This document shows, piece after piece, positions 39,133 to 52,136 of a stretch of 64,000 bases of DNA. The position numbers and the translations under genes are program-made. Below the pieces are notes generated by a model that made no database searches, was not told the DNA's origin, and saw only the letters and a program-made list of their open reading frames with translations. The stretch is from Trichuris trichiura (taxonomy: Eukaryota; Nematoda; Enoplea; Trichinellida; Trichuridae): positions 1 through 64,000 of the forward strand of contig JBAJFE010000042.1 in assembly GCA_037903355.1 (NCBI GenBank), written 5' to 3'. Position 1 is the stretch's first letter. Each line of letters starts with the position of its first letter.

Positions 39133-42100
39133 ATGAAAGTTTTCACGGGATCGAAATTCCGTACTTCAGTTACGCAATAAGTACTCATAGTGTTATAGTT
39201 GCTCTATAGAGAGTTATGGATCAGACCGACGAAAAAATATAGCGTCGAATTGCACTATTTTTTTAAAAAGACGAAGAAAAAGAAAAATTACAATCATGTT
39301 ACAAGGCACCATAAGTTTAAAAACTTTAAACAAAACATAGGCAAAGTCAGCAACATTCATGAAGGTTAGATGATAACTATTGTAAAAACAATTCTACGAG
39401 TCTTTTCAGCTGAAACATTACGCAAGAACTTAGCAATAGTCGAAAAGCGGAGTATAAACTAGTGACTACTACGTTAGCAATTTCGTAAGAAGCCTTGGAT
39501 GACGTAGAGCAACTATTAATGTCAAGCTTACCTTGATACGACGTGGGACAGCTTGCGTTGAATTACTGATCCTTCGTCTAAATGCACCGCGACCAAAACC
39601 AAATACAGATAAGTAGAGTATGCAGGTTCAGCTATCGACAACCTTGCCGTATTTTGAAATTTTGAAATATTTAACGTGACAAAGTTGAAGATTCTTTAGC
39701 TGCAAAACTGTTAATTCGTGTTTTCATTGACTGTTCACTCATCAGCTTTTTCACCGACATTCGAGAAGCGATTCCATATTTTTTTCATTTCACGACGTGT
39801 TCAATTCTTGGTATCTCTTCCGCGTAAACAGTGCTTGAACGCTACAGAACTCTTACTAAGCTGTATTTTTTCGCCATTCCACTCATACAGGGGAACTTCA
39901 GTCACCTTTACCGCTTTAAACAAACACAAATTCTTCGCCGTTTTTCTTTTCTGCTTCACCTGAATGTAGCAGCGAAGGAGAACTTAAAAGTAGCTTTAAG
40001 TTGAGTTGTTCTAGCGGTTGTATTGCATACAGCATACAGCAATTTGTAGAGCATTTTGTTGAGTTGTTGTAGTGCATACAGCAATTTACAACCACAAAAA
40101 CCATAGCAACTAATAAAAGAATTGAAAGAGGCTTTGTTCTTAAAACAAATTTACTTTTTGATGTTCCGTCTTTAATGGGGAACTAAATTACTGGTTTTCA
40201 TGTTGGGTATACTTTACTTATTCTCCTTAGGAAAGTGAATGACAAAGTTGTGGTAGATTTCGTGAACGGTCGCTTTCATGGGCAACTATCAATCGTCTTT
40301 AAAAAAAAACAAATTTAGGCTGGTTTTTCCAGGCAAACTACATTACACATGAAACACTACCAAATAACTGCGATCATTAATCCATTATTGCACTATACAA
40401 AAAGATACGACGTATTGTTTTCTCATCTTTTCTTACCAAGTAGAGCTTTCTGGGCGGATTGTTGCTCGACATTAACGCTGATTCAAAGGACCTTTGACAG
40501 GGCGCAATAAACCCTAAATCTCAACTTAATAAGAAAATATTAGCAACAATAATTACATGTCTAAATATAAGTTGTGCTTTTACGGAAACGTTATATTCAC
40601 AATAAAATAGAATCACGATTTAACAGTTTTTATCGTAAAGGATTTATATTCACAGCTATCCATTGTAGGTGGGAATTAACTGGTGAAACTTTGTTGAAAT
40701 GTCAATTATTTTCCAGTTTCTGATTTGGCCATCGTTTAGACTCTGTTTAAACCCGTTGAAGATTGTATGTAGTGTGGTATGCTCTATGTTGGCACAAAAT
40801 TGTCTTCGATAATTTTTTCTTCCTTCTTTTCTACCGTTTTGTTTCTGACATTTTGTTCCTTCTTTCTCTTTCCCTTCGTTCGCATTTTTCTACCTTATTC
40901 CTCTCCTTCTTCTTTAATACTTCTTTGTCGTTTCTTTTCTTCTTTCTCACCTTTCTCATGGTGCCTTCTATGCTGCCTTTCCGTCTTTCATGTCATCCTG
41001 GTTTCTACGGCTTTCTTCTCCCATCGCTTCATTCTTGTCCACTTGCCACGATGAATTGTATTCATTTGCGTTTCGTTCATTATTCTTTTGTTCTTTCCTT
41101 ACCTCAATTTTACTGTATTCTTAAAGTTTCGAGCAAACAGCACAGTTGTTCACTTTAACTGTTTGCTTCTATGCTCATACCTTTTATACACCGCCAGCTT
41201 CAAAATGTTTAAAGAGAGCTTAAAGGATGAGCACTTTTGAAACTGGAAAACAATTCGCAATACCCACTTTTCTGAAAACATTTACTTTAAATCTAAAACT
41301 GAAAGAAATCTATCTTTCTCTTCAATAACTAATCCACGCTATACCGTTTACGTGCGTTACTTTTCACGTTTAACTGCAAATGCATAACATTATCCCGACG
41401 ATGACAAAATAGCGTTTCAAGTCAGAGTGACTCGCTTTCTTTTCACGCAATTCTCACATTCAGCCGCAGTCAACATGCCCCTTTCCTAGTTAAGCTAAAC
41501 ACACCTTTTTTTTCTAAATGAAACAAATTTACGCACATTTAAAATATGACGTCTCATTTTGACGTGCCTTCTTTTGACGCAAAAGTGAAAAGACGTTCCG
41601 TGTCTGTTTGGCCCACCTTTTTGTGACGCGAAACGGTTTCACGCAGCCTCCGGTAGCTTTCTCGCAGACAAAAAACTTGTCCACGCGCTCCGGAGGCCTC
41701 ATCACTATTTTCAAAATTAGTGGCACCTGCTTTTCCTTTACCTACTGTACTATTAATCCAAAAACTAGCATTTTATCGTATTTCCAGCTGTCCGTTGCTC
41801 GCACAAGCACTGAAAACTCGAAATGGCACTAACCGTAAGTACAGGGGCACTATATTAGCTAGTTGAAAGTTCCTGCATGCGCCCCTCAGAATATACAAGT
41901 GCGGCTCCATTGGAGCACCACCATCAAGACAATTGGCAGATTCCAAAGCTCCATAGCGGGACAGCACGGCCATCTGTTGGCTATACGCATTAAGGAATAC
42001 GATTGTGCCCGCAACTTTCCATTTCGTTTCGGATGAAGCGATGGCGCAAAAAACTGCTCCGTTCGCGCTCAGCCTTTCCTTATCCTTTTTCGCAGAAGAG

Positions 42101-44038
42101 TTTTGACGCGTCTGTAGCCGTCTCGAAAATAAAACCGTTCTCCTGCGAGCGTTTGAGGGCTAGTGACTATTTTTGAAAATACTACTCCCTTCTTATCGTT
42201 TACCTACTGTACGAAAAATGTAAAACCAGAATGTTTTCATATCGCCAGCATCCTGTAGCCCAAACGATCTCGGAAAAATCCGAACTATGCTCTATATAAG
42301 TATGGGCCTATGATACTTCCTACTTAAACTACTTCGTGCATGCGCACCCAGGCTATGCAAGAGCGGTTTTGGTCAAACACCGCCCCACCCACCGAAACCT
42401 ATAGCTTCCAGAAGCCAGAATAATGCAGAAATACGCTTATGCCGGCTGCGTTAGATTTGGATTCAAATGAAGCCATCGCGCAAAAAAAAGGGGCTCATTA
42501 TAGTTCTGCGTTACCGTACCCATAACGGAGAACCGATACTGCGCTACTGAAGCGCTCTCGCGCACAAAACACTAGTCGGGCGCGCAGAGGAAGGCCTATG
42601 AGTATTTTTGAAAAAAGTGGTACGTGCTTTTAGTACATCTACTGTACGAAGAAAGTCATTTCTCCTATTTCCAGCCTCCCGTGGCTCGAAAAGTCCGAAT
42701 GCTGCTCTGCATAAGCATAGGAACATAATACTCGCTACGTAAACTTGTTCGTCCTTGCGCGGCCAGTCTATAGAAGAGCGTCTTTTGTCGATCACCGCGA
42801 CAAACGAAACTTACAGCTTCCAAAGTCTCCATCCGAGTCAGAGCATCCATTTAACAGCAAGAAGGATGTACCGAACACGTTTTTGAGCACTCCTTTCGAT
42901 TTAGTTTCAAATGAAGCCATCGAGCAGAAGAACAGGCTCCCTATCGGTCCGCGTATCAAATCGCACTCCGCAAGAAAGCTACAGCGCTACTACAACCCTG
43001 TAGCTCACAAAAAACTTTTTCACCGCGCATGCGACGCCTAATTAGGAGTTTTGAAAATACTGGTACCTGCTTTTCGTTCATCTACTGTACGAAGAATGTA
43101 AAAAGACGCGCTTTCATGTCTCTGGTCTCCCGTTGCACAAATGAGCTCCGAAAAACGGGAATATGGCTCTGCGTAGGTATACGCGCATAATATTCAGCAG
43201 TTAAACTTCTTCATTACCGTGCCCCCAGGGCAAGGAAAAACAACTTCAGTCAAACACCGCCATCAGGAAGTCTAACAGCTTCTAAGACTCGTACGCGACT
43301 CAACACAGCTGTATAAAAGCTAGTACAGTGCATGATTTGGTTTCTGCGACCACTTTGCATTTCTGCTCAGATGATGGGATCACGCGCAAAAACAGGGTGA
43401 GTTTCCCTCGGTGTTCCTGCTCCCACTTTGGTGGAGCATCATAGCGGTTCTACGGTTTTTTCACGGACGAAAGACTAATCCGGCGGGCAGCGGACAGCCT
43501 GCGAGTATTGTTGAAAATATCGATACCTGCGTTTTGTTCACCTACTGTACCAAGAATGTAAAAAAGAACCATTTCTTGTTTTCGGCCGCGGATTGTCCAA
43601 AGGAGCGACGAAAAATCTCAACATTGGTCTCCATAAGTATAGCGACATAATATTCGCTAGCTAAAGTCCTTCCTCCATGCGCGCTGAATGTATAAAGGAG
43701 CGGCTTGCGTCGAACACCGCCAGAGGAACGAACGAAATCTACAGCTTCCAAAGTTTCTACGCGACCCAAAGTAGCTATTTAAAAAAAGGAATGATGCAGG
43801 AATACTTTTCTGCCCGCTGCTCTCTGTTTGGTTTCAAATGAAACCATCGCGCAGGAAAACAGTCTCGTTACCGGTCGGCACTTCCGTTCCCATTCCGCAG
43901 GACCATTACAGGTCCACTGTAGCCACCTCGCCGAAAAAGATTTCTCCAACGCGCAGGGGACGGCCTGTGAGTATTTTTGAAGCTATCGCTACCTGCTTTT
44001 CGTTCATCTACTGTAGGAAAAATGTAAAAAGAGAAGTT

Positions 44039-44285
44039 CTCCCTTACAGCGCCCTTTGTTAGAGAAGAGAAAGGTAGCTCCGCAACACTGCTGACGACGG
44101 AACACGAGCAGTTCCGAAACGTACGGTATTCGATTTGTTCTGTAATTTCTCTAACAATTTGCTCATCCATCCGTTGGTAGGGCATTTTGAAGTTTACTTA
44201 CAGATACACCCAACAGACCAAACCCGTGAATCTGAAGATCTACTATGAAACTATTCAGGCCTGTTAAAAGACATCCTGTTTTTCG
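44039..44285 (+). mobile_element. 247-bp hammerhead-bearing insertion with TSD
   Basis: Flanked by exact 12-bp duplications AAAAGAGAAGTT (44027-44038 and 44286-44297). Copy A of the segmental duplication has the same site with one such 12-mer (near 37038) and no insert, so this is a clean insertion that postdates the duplication. The element begins CTCCCTTACAGCGCCC and ends CATCCTGTTTTTCG. It has a hammerhead-like motif (44084-44130), the family box TTTGCTCATCCATCCGTTGG (about 44158-44177), then TTACAGATAC. It encodes no protein, so it must have been mobilised in trans, presumably by a PLE. Confidence 0.88.
44084..44130 (+). ncRNA. Hammerhead-like motif of the 247-bp element
   Basis: CTGACGA (44091-44097), stem GGAAC/GTTCC with loop ACGAGCA, GAAA (44116-44119), CGTA, then CGGTATT. 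The seven bases before the core, AACACTG, pair with CGGTATT over seven positions with one mismatch (C-A) and one G-U. This is the best helix I in the window. Predicted cleavage is after 44123. Confidence 0.65.
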
Positions 44286-45666
44286 AAAAGAGAAGTTTTT
44301 CATATTTTCGGCTTTTCGTTCATTACTTGGCCTCTGAAAACTAGGAATATGGCTCCGCTTAACTATAGGCGCATACTATTCGCCAGTTAAACTACGTCTT
44401 CTAGGTGCCTCCAGGTTTTAGAAGAGCAACTTTAGACGATCATGGCCATCAACAGATATAATAGCGTCGAGGAGTCGTACAGGAACCAACACAGCTGTCT
44501 TAAATATAGAACATTTCAGGATTATGTTTCTGGCGCTACTTTCCATATCGCATCGAAAGGGAAAGCGATCGCTCAGAAAAGCAGGCCGCTGTTGCTGAGC
44601 CTTTCGTTTCCCATTCAGCTAAATGATCCTTGAAAGACGATCAAGGAAGACAGATTTTTAACAAATCTCACACTAACGATCACTGAAAAAAAACAGCGGA
44701 ATGAAAACCATAACCGTAAACGATCTTTCCAGATATCGGTACATTAGAAGAAAAGATAAGGGAATTAGGAAAGTCTGTTAAATTTTATTTAAAGAACAAA
44801 AGGGTCACCCAATATCAACTCCATAATCTGAAGCGACAAACTCTTAGTTTCGGAGGACAAACGTTAAAGCATCTTGTACGTAGTTGAATGCAGCAGCTGT
44901 TCGAACCTTTATGCAGAAGAAACTGAGCTAAACGTAAGTGAGCGATTCAAAGAAGATAAGAAACATTTAATCTGGTATAAATTTACTCATTTGAGGAGCA
45001 ATGTCTTGTCGGTTTAACACACTGAGCATTATAACAAAAAATTACATACGTACATTCATCATTAACAAAAATTCAGTCTGCAAGAATTACTAAACCGACG
45101 CGGCCAATAAACAACCCAACCATGATCCCTCATTTTTGCTATTTTTGAAAATCATAAACGGTGATAAGAAAATTCTGCTGTGCGGAAAGAACTGCATCGC
45201 AAAATTGCGCTGTTCTACAGCATATGGAGAATCACATTGAACGTGAAAATGATTACAGTCTCAGCTACAGGGTGAATAATTTGACCAATCAGTCAATGAA
45301 AAAATGGAAAGGTAAAGAATGGTTATAAGTTCGTACTCTAATAAATTGCAGCAAGACAAAGCCAACCCTTTTGTCCCTATACGCTGAAAACACTGTTCTC
45401 TCCCGCCTAATTCACACTCCATCGGTCGACATTCTCTTCGAGGTTATTTGCTACGAGAACGAAATAAATTGCAGGCCGCAAACGTCACCGAAGGCTTCCT
45501 TGTCGAATCGGGAACTCTTTCGCGTCACCTCTGTTTTCTTCTCTGCCGTGTTTTGATCCGCAATTTTCTTTTACAGGTCAGCGAGCTCGACTATGAGAAT
45601 GCGGTGCGTACTCGAGTCTCCACACCGATATAATAATTAGTTTGGTACTGTTAATGTCATTAATTT

Positions 45667-45712
45667 TAGCACCGCTGAGGACGGGTCGCACGCGGCCTGA
45701 AACCTACGGAAT
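45667..45712 (+). ncRNA. Hammerhead-like motif, duplication copy B
   Basis: CTGAGGA (45675-45681) and GAAA (45699-45702), but the right side of stem II is changed (GGCCT instead of GCCCG) and helix III now begins ACCTA. Probably inactive. Confidence 0.4.
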
Positions 45713-47155
45713 CTTATTAAAAGTTTTGTATTTTAACGGGACGAATTCCGTAAGAAGAAACAATTGAAACATGAAAAATGGCATATTTAAATTATGAAAT
45801 ATTTGTATTACAAACAAGCGATTTTCAGAAGGAGAAAGCTTTTGCGCGAAATCTAGCAAAGCTATGCTTCAGATGCGTACCTGATCCTGCTCTATTACTC
45901 TCTCTGAGCCGTAACTACGGACTCTATACAAGACGTATTAGTTCAAAGTTAATACAGCACAATGAATTCATTCTCGAAGAACTAAATTATCTCTAAAAGA
46001 CGTTCAAGGAAGACGGATTTTCGACAAACCTGATAGAACAGATCACTGATAAAAGATTCAGCCGTCGGCAGTTTTCTACAGAGGGGTGAACACCAATGCC
46101 TTACTTGATTCTTCCACGATATCGCTAGATTACGGGAAAGATGAAACAACTGGGAAAGCCACTTGAATTTCAATTAGAGTTCAAAAAGATCACCCAATAT
46201 CTGTCCCATATTCTGAACGACAACCCCTTAGTTTCAGCGGATAACCGCATGGTATTACGTACGAAATTGAATGCAGTTGCTCAGTGGGAACACTAGCACA
46301 GACTAATCTTGCGCTGAAGACGGGAACCGTGCCCTCCTGGAAGCTGCGCTTAATGAAAGTTTTCACGGGATCGAAATTCCGTACTTCAGTTACGCAATAA
46401 GTACTTATAGTGTTATAGTTGTTCTATAGAGAGTTATGGATCAGACTGACGAAAGAATATAGCATCGAATTGCACTATTTTTTAGAAAGACAAAGAGAAA
46501 GAAAAGAATTACAATCTTGTTACAAGGTACGATAAGTTTAAAAACTTTAAACGAAACATAGGCATAATCAACAACATTCATGCAAGTTAGAAAGGTAGCT
46601 ACTGTAAAAACAATTCTACGAGTTTTTTCAGCTGAAACATTACGCAAGAACTTAGCAATAATCGAAAGGCGGAGTATTAACTACAGACTACTACGTAAAC
46701 AATTTCGTAAGAAACCTTGGATGACGTAGAGCAACTATCAATGTCAAGCTTACCTTGATACGACATGGAAGAGCTTGCGTTGAATTACTAATCCTTCGTC
46801 TAAATGCACCGCGACCAAAACCAAATACAGATAAGAAGAATATGCAGGTTCAGCTATCGACAACCTGACCGTATTTTCAAATTTTAAATTATTTAACGTG
46901 GCAAAGTTGAAGATTCTTTAGCTGCAAAACTGTTAATTCGTTTTTTCATTGATTGTTCACTCATTAGCTTTTTCACCGACATTCCAGAAGCGATTCCATA
47001 TTTTTTTCATTCCACGACGTGTTCAATTCTTGGTATCTCTTCCGCGTAAACAGTGCTTGAACGCTACGGAACTCTTACTATTTTTTCGCCATTCCACTCA
47101 TACAGGGGAACTTCAGTCACCTTTACCGCTTTAAACGTACACAAATTCTACAGGT

Positions 47156-47308
47156 CTTCGCTAATTCCTACAGGTCACTACACGCATCAGTGACACAAAC
47201 AGACGCAATTATATTGCGGTGTAGCGCCGAAGTATTTCGCTACACTGCAATGTAATTGCGTCTGTTTGTGTCACTGATGCGTGTAGTGACCTGTAGGAAT
47301 TTGCGAAG
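47156..47308. repeat. 153-bp hairpin (foldback) element
   Basis: The arms are ~71 bp, nearly perfect reverse complements, around an 11-base loop (CCGAAGTATTT). For example, CTACAGGTCACTACACGCAT at left matches ATGCGTGTAGTGACCTGTAG at right. It starts directly after the end of duplication copy B. No coding capacity. Confidence 0.92.
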
Positions 47309-47465
47309 GTGATGGAATGTAGCACCTGCGCTTGCATTGAAGGTACGGGAAACACAATGGATTCGAAGATTGTCGCACATTTCTCTTCCGACACTTGACC
47401 TCCTTTGGAGTTGCCGCCTGATACTTCCGGCACCGCCGTGGCACAAAAGACACAAATTTTCTTTT

Positions 47466-47857
47466 ACACGGAGCAACAGGACAGTCAGTCTAGTAGACAG
47501 TTCGCCGAACCGGCTAAACAAGGTTCCTTAGCAGTGCTAAAAAAACAATTTCTTTAACAGCGTCTGTCTGGTATAAAATACTAAGAGCTAAACACCGCTT
47601 ACACTATTTAGTTTTTGAGATGAAAAACTCCTTTGTTACCAGTCCTCGTTTTAAAACAGCAAGCGATATCATATGCACTTAAAAAATATCATTCGCGCTT
47701 CTATGATGTAGGTGAAGCTTACATCGATGAACTTAAGCTAACAGTGTATAACTCCATCTCTCTATTACAGCCAATTCTAGAATGTTGTAAAATCCATACC
47801 ACAAGCCTAGCCTGAGTAAACTGAACAAGTACATCTGTCTTAACGTTTACAAAAATG
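47466..47857 (+). repeat. ~390-bp direct repeat, first copy
   Basis: Starts ACGGAGCAACAGGACAG and includes GTCTAGTAGACAGTTCGCCG, GGTATAAAATACTAAGAGC and GCAAGCGATATCATATGCAC; ends near CGTTTACAAAAA. The second copy lies 5390 bases downstream in the same orientation. A short upstream match (47362-47386 with 52735-52761) suggests the repeat was once longer. GGTATAAAATAC is a possible TATA box, so an LTR pair is conceivable, but no LTR-element proteins lie between. Confidence 0.85.
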
Positions 47858-50769
47858 GTACAGCAGTATAAAATCTCATCTTCTTTTTTCGCATTGGGTG
47901 GCAAGTCACGCCTCGGCTCATATTCAAGAACTCGATGTTGCCTTAGTTTTCCACATGTCGTGCTAAAGTTTAGAGGACAGAAGTTGAGGAGTTAGTCACT
48001 TAATTTTTTGAGTACGAAAAAAATTAGTAACACATCTAGTCAGCCACTGATCAGATCTGTGCGGTAAAGAAACTCTGACCACGCTACTTTAACAGATAGT
48101 GAACTTTATTTCTCTTAATGAGTACGGTAGGCTCAAACGAGTTTCATCAGTAAACGAGACTGCAACACCAGCAAGCTGATACAAAAGAAACTACTGAACG
48201 ATTGTACAGTGAAAGGTCTTCCCCTATTGACTCACTGTTCAAAGATGATACATCGCATTTAACGTTAAAGCTTTCCTTGTGTTATCCTGTTAGTTCGTTT
48301 TACCCTAAAAAAAGTCTACGTTCAAGCTTGCATTCCAAAATATATGCTACGTTTTGCGTACGCGCGCAGGTGGCGCAATTGCTTTCTGGAAAACGTGTAC
48401 TGTAAAAAGTCTAAATTTGAACTGCCATGATTAGCAGGTTCAACCTTAACTGACGCTCTATTCTTTATGCCTTTTGATGGCAAAGAACCATTCAATAATA
48501 GACGTGAGAAACAAAATTTCGTCCATGAGTCCTAACTACTGCGTTGGAAAAGACGTCAAATGAACACCTGACTCAGTGAACCAAGGTTAATAACAGACTT
48601 TTCCTTAATGATAAATAATCTTGCACATTTCGAGTAATCTTTTGTGCAATCGTGAGAAGGATAAACTATTATGGTTGTGTGTGAGTAGACCATGATTCGA
48701 ACATCTCAACTATGAAAGTTAGTTTTCTCGACTGCAATTCAATTCTCACGCATAACTGTTTCAGACGTCTTGTTGCTGTCCACTCACTCGCAAGCAGAGA
48801 TCATCATTTAACCTACCGACAATGGTACAAGAACTTTGGATATTTTCAAAATTACTTACACGCGACAGATCGTCACATGCTACCAAATGCGCTTAACTAA
48901 TAAAGTATATAACAAGTAAATTGGGAACAAGCTTTAAAAGCCAACCCAACTATCTTTACAATGATTTCATCACCGCTAGATCAAACTACCGTCTACAGAC
49001 ATTAGTTTGAATAGTCGACTCTATCCCGTATGGCAGGAAAAAAATTCAAATGAAGAATTGAAACATGGAATACCTATTAACATCTCCACTTCCGCATCTG
49101 GAAGATTCAGTGTGTCTATTACAGCCGATTCACCTCAACTATCTAATCAACTGGTCAGTTTTCTCATTTTCTATTTGCCTAAATATAGCCATTTGATTTG
49201 AGTAATGAAGGGCGGTGGCGACAACGAACGTTTTTGGTTAGAACACCTAACGCAAAGCCATGAAGCTGCAGGTAAGTAGTGAACAAGCGGGAAAAGCAAG
49301 AAAGAAGTCGGAAAGCCACTTCTGGTCCAAAGAGCTAAAAAAATGAATGTCGAATTCTTCGTTCGACCAGTCGGCTGAATACAACTTCATAAACTGTCGT
49401 TCTAACCGTACGGAAGCAAAGAAAATGTAAAAATTTGTATCTCGCTTAAGCGCACAGAACACACCGTTGTACCAACTGAATTTGTAGCCAGAAAGGGCAC
49501 AGCCAAAACGCTCACTGCTTAACTAAAGCAAAAGCAGCCCCCCGTCGAGCTTATCTCTTTTTATTTTCTCGCTGAAAGATAGGGGATACTGGTTTTTCTC
49601 CCGCGCGATAAGCTATTATGTGGCGTACATTGGCGGAGGGGACTCCCGGGGAGAGTGATTAGTTTTCGCTGCCTCGATTTGTTCACGACATAACACAGTG
49701 AACCATGCCATAGGAGCAGCGTTGAACTGGCATTTGTCCAACACACTGCAAAGCAGTTGCCCCTAACGCATGACGACGCTACTTTCACCCAAGCTAAATC
49801 CAGGCGGCTTCTATCCCACCTTTGATCAATTCTAAAAGTTTATACACCATTAACTAAAACCATACTTTAGGCATAATGAGACACTTCAGTTTCATATTTA
49901 CAGAGGTCTTGGAACGATCAATTAAATTGAATGATGACCAGAGGGAATAATGCTCAGCAGCAGAGAAGATGCAAGCTGAATAAAAAAATTTTAAGCAGCA
50001 GAAGCGCAACGAATCGAAGCACTTAACCTGTTTGCTGCTCCATGAACACTGAGATTTAATCATTGCCGGTGATAGTACTTTTATTACGTCTACATGATAA
50101 CCAAAAGCGCTTAACGGCAAACAGTTGTAATTTTTCTTGAACTGAAGTCAGCTGAAAAGACATTGCTGTTAATCAATGGTTGGAATCACTAACTTGGACG
50201 GAACCTGTCTTTAATGTAAGCAAGAACCCGGACACAACCCGGTCCTTAGTCAGCCCACAAATTGTCTTTATATCTTTAGGGACAAGATACCGACTTGAGA
50301 CGGTAGCCGCAATAATAAAAGAAAGAGAGCGATTTCATGTATGCACTTATTATGGAAACCGTACAAAGCGTTTATTTGTACTTACCAATGAACGAATCCT
50401 CAGAGCTTTCAGAGCCCTAAGTGCTCCGTTGTCAACATAAAGAAATCCTGAATAATAAAAAAAAGACTCCTATATACCATACCGAATTACAAAGGACTTA
50501 GCAGAAACGATAATGAGGGCGGAAAGCTCATTCGGTTTGGCGAACGATTCGGAAAGCGACGATACAAGCGGCAACGCAAAAGAATGCAAGTTATCATCAC
50601 TATTCCTGAAAATTATAACCACTGATAGGAAAACTATGTTGGATAAAAAACTGCAGTGTCAAACTGCGCGGTTTTGTGGCATTGAATAGACAGCACTGGG
50701 AAATAGGTACGTTAACTGTCATGATACAGTTTTCTACACAGTAGGACTTGATGATGATCAAAACTTTTA

Positions 50770-50815
50770 CTGTGGAGCTTTCCGGTCTTCTCTTGCCCGT
50801 CGTCAGTGCTAACAG
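50770..50815 (-). ncRNA. Hammerhead-like motif
   Basis: Minus strand CTGACGA (plus 50800-50806), stem CGGGC...ACCGG reduced to a few pairs, GAAA (plus 50779-50782), then GCTCC. Confidence 0.4.
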
Positions 50816-52040
50816 TTGGATCAGTGAACACTTATAAGGCCTGTACAAAATATAACAATAATAGGTGTCGTAGAGTATGCAAAATTGTACTGAGCATGAA
50901 AACTATTAGATCAGAATCTGTGCTGCAAGGCGAATAAACTGCAAAACCTGAAAAACCATACGTAAAGATATTGATGACGTTAAAGTTTAGAAAAAAAATT
51001 TTGATACAAACTAAAAAGAAAAAAACGCCGCGTCAGTAAAAAAAAGAAAAGCATAAATATGCCATCACATCTATCAAAATAGTTTTAAAGACACTCTGCT
51101 AGACGCGCCAATTAAATGCAAATAAAAACGTTAAAAAAAGTTTTCTACTTTTTGTACTAAAGGCTCAGCGATGTTTGAATTTTAATTTCAAAAATATTGA
51201 AAAATAAAGCAAAAGCGCAACACCTTTTGTACGGACTGTGCATCAAACAGACAAATGCAAAGTTTGCGAATTTTGGAATCAGTCTACAGAACGCTTAAAG
51301 AGCGGTAAGTACACTTGGACAGACTCGCGTGAAGCGCCGAATGCAAAACTTGGAATCGCAAGTAAAATCCGTACAAAAATATAATAACGGCGTATGTTCT
51401 GTAGGCATAGGTATGACAGTGCGTATCTAATAATCTATAAAGAAACGCTGAATTGTCACACGATGAAATTGAATAAAATTAGGCGTGAATCTGTAAGCTC
51501 TATGATTATTCTTAGGAGTATATGCTCGGCACATTTTAGCAGACAACGTTCGGTCCAGAGCAATAGCAGAATACGAAGGTTTCCTGGTCGTCCTTGATTA
51601 TCGACCATCTGTTAAGGTACCAAAAGTCTGACTAATGAAAGTGTTAAATCTCCGAAAATTAATAAAATTTTTTAAAATCTAAGCAAACAACCGATGAAAG
51701 CAGCTCACCATGCTAGCAACTGTGGGCATTATATCGTATGTAGAATAACGGCTGACTTATTTGGGATCACATATTCGACCTGCACAAATGGAAGCTTTCT
51801 TAAAAGAAAAGTCCCGCTAAAATTAACAGCATATCGGCGATACTTTCTATGGGCATTTCTGCTTTACGAAAATATTAGTATTACATGCTACGTATTGGCT
51901 GAACGACTTTGCCTATAACATGCTATTTCAAGATAGTGGAATTTATCATAATTAATGAAGAAACCTGCTTAGAATAAGAATGGATGCTATTCCTAAAAAT
52001 TAGAAGTTTCTTAAAGGGTTTATACGTTTTCATAATCAAC

Positions 52041-52136
52041 CTTCAATACGGCTTTCCATCCGCCCATTTCTTTGGCTGTTAGCTCATTTGCCCGTTTTCA
52101 AGGCAAAAAACAAGCAAGTGCAAAGCCGTATTGAAG
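52041..52136. mobile_element. 96-bp MITE-like element
   Basis: Terminal inverted repeats CTTCAATACGGCTTT and AAAGCCGTATTGAAG are exact over 15 bases. No target duplication is obvious. The interior is unremarkable. Confidence 0.5.

Larger units (their letters stand above)
33106..39934. repeat. Tandem segmental duplication, copy A (~6.8 kb)
   Basis: Copy A begins near GCAGTGCATACAGC and ends near TTAAACAAACACAAATTCT. The same sequence in the same order and orientation makes up 40068-47149. Offsets drift from ~6960 to ~6990 and then jump to ~7220, because copy B carries a 259-base insertion. Divergence is a few per cent by eye. No intact protein gene was found. The unit contains a six-monomer array and two hammerhead-like motifs (38445-38490, 39085-39132). 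Confidence 0.93.
41580..44635. repeat. Array of six ~450-bp monomers, copy B
   Basis: The anchor lies at 41742, 42204, 42639, 43082, 43542 and 44008 (the last changed to CTACTGTAG). This is the array of copy A with the same order of monomer variants, so the array existed before the segmental duplication. The sixth monomer is interrupted by the 247-bp insertion at 44039-44285. Confidence 0.85.
40068..47149. repeat. Tandem segmental duplication, copy B (~7.1 kb)
   Basis: This is the second copy of 33106-39934, separated from it by 133 bases. Removing the 247-bp insertion and its duplicated 12-bp target brings it to 6823 bases, against 6829 for copy A. A 153-bp hairpin begins about six bases after its end. 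Confidence 0.93.

Noticed and set aside
34619..44062. Paired ORFs in the two duplication copies (for example 34619-34843 and 41608-41832)
   Set aside because: Similarity is explained by the segmental duplication. The frames are not conserved between monomers and carry no domain.
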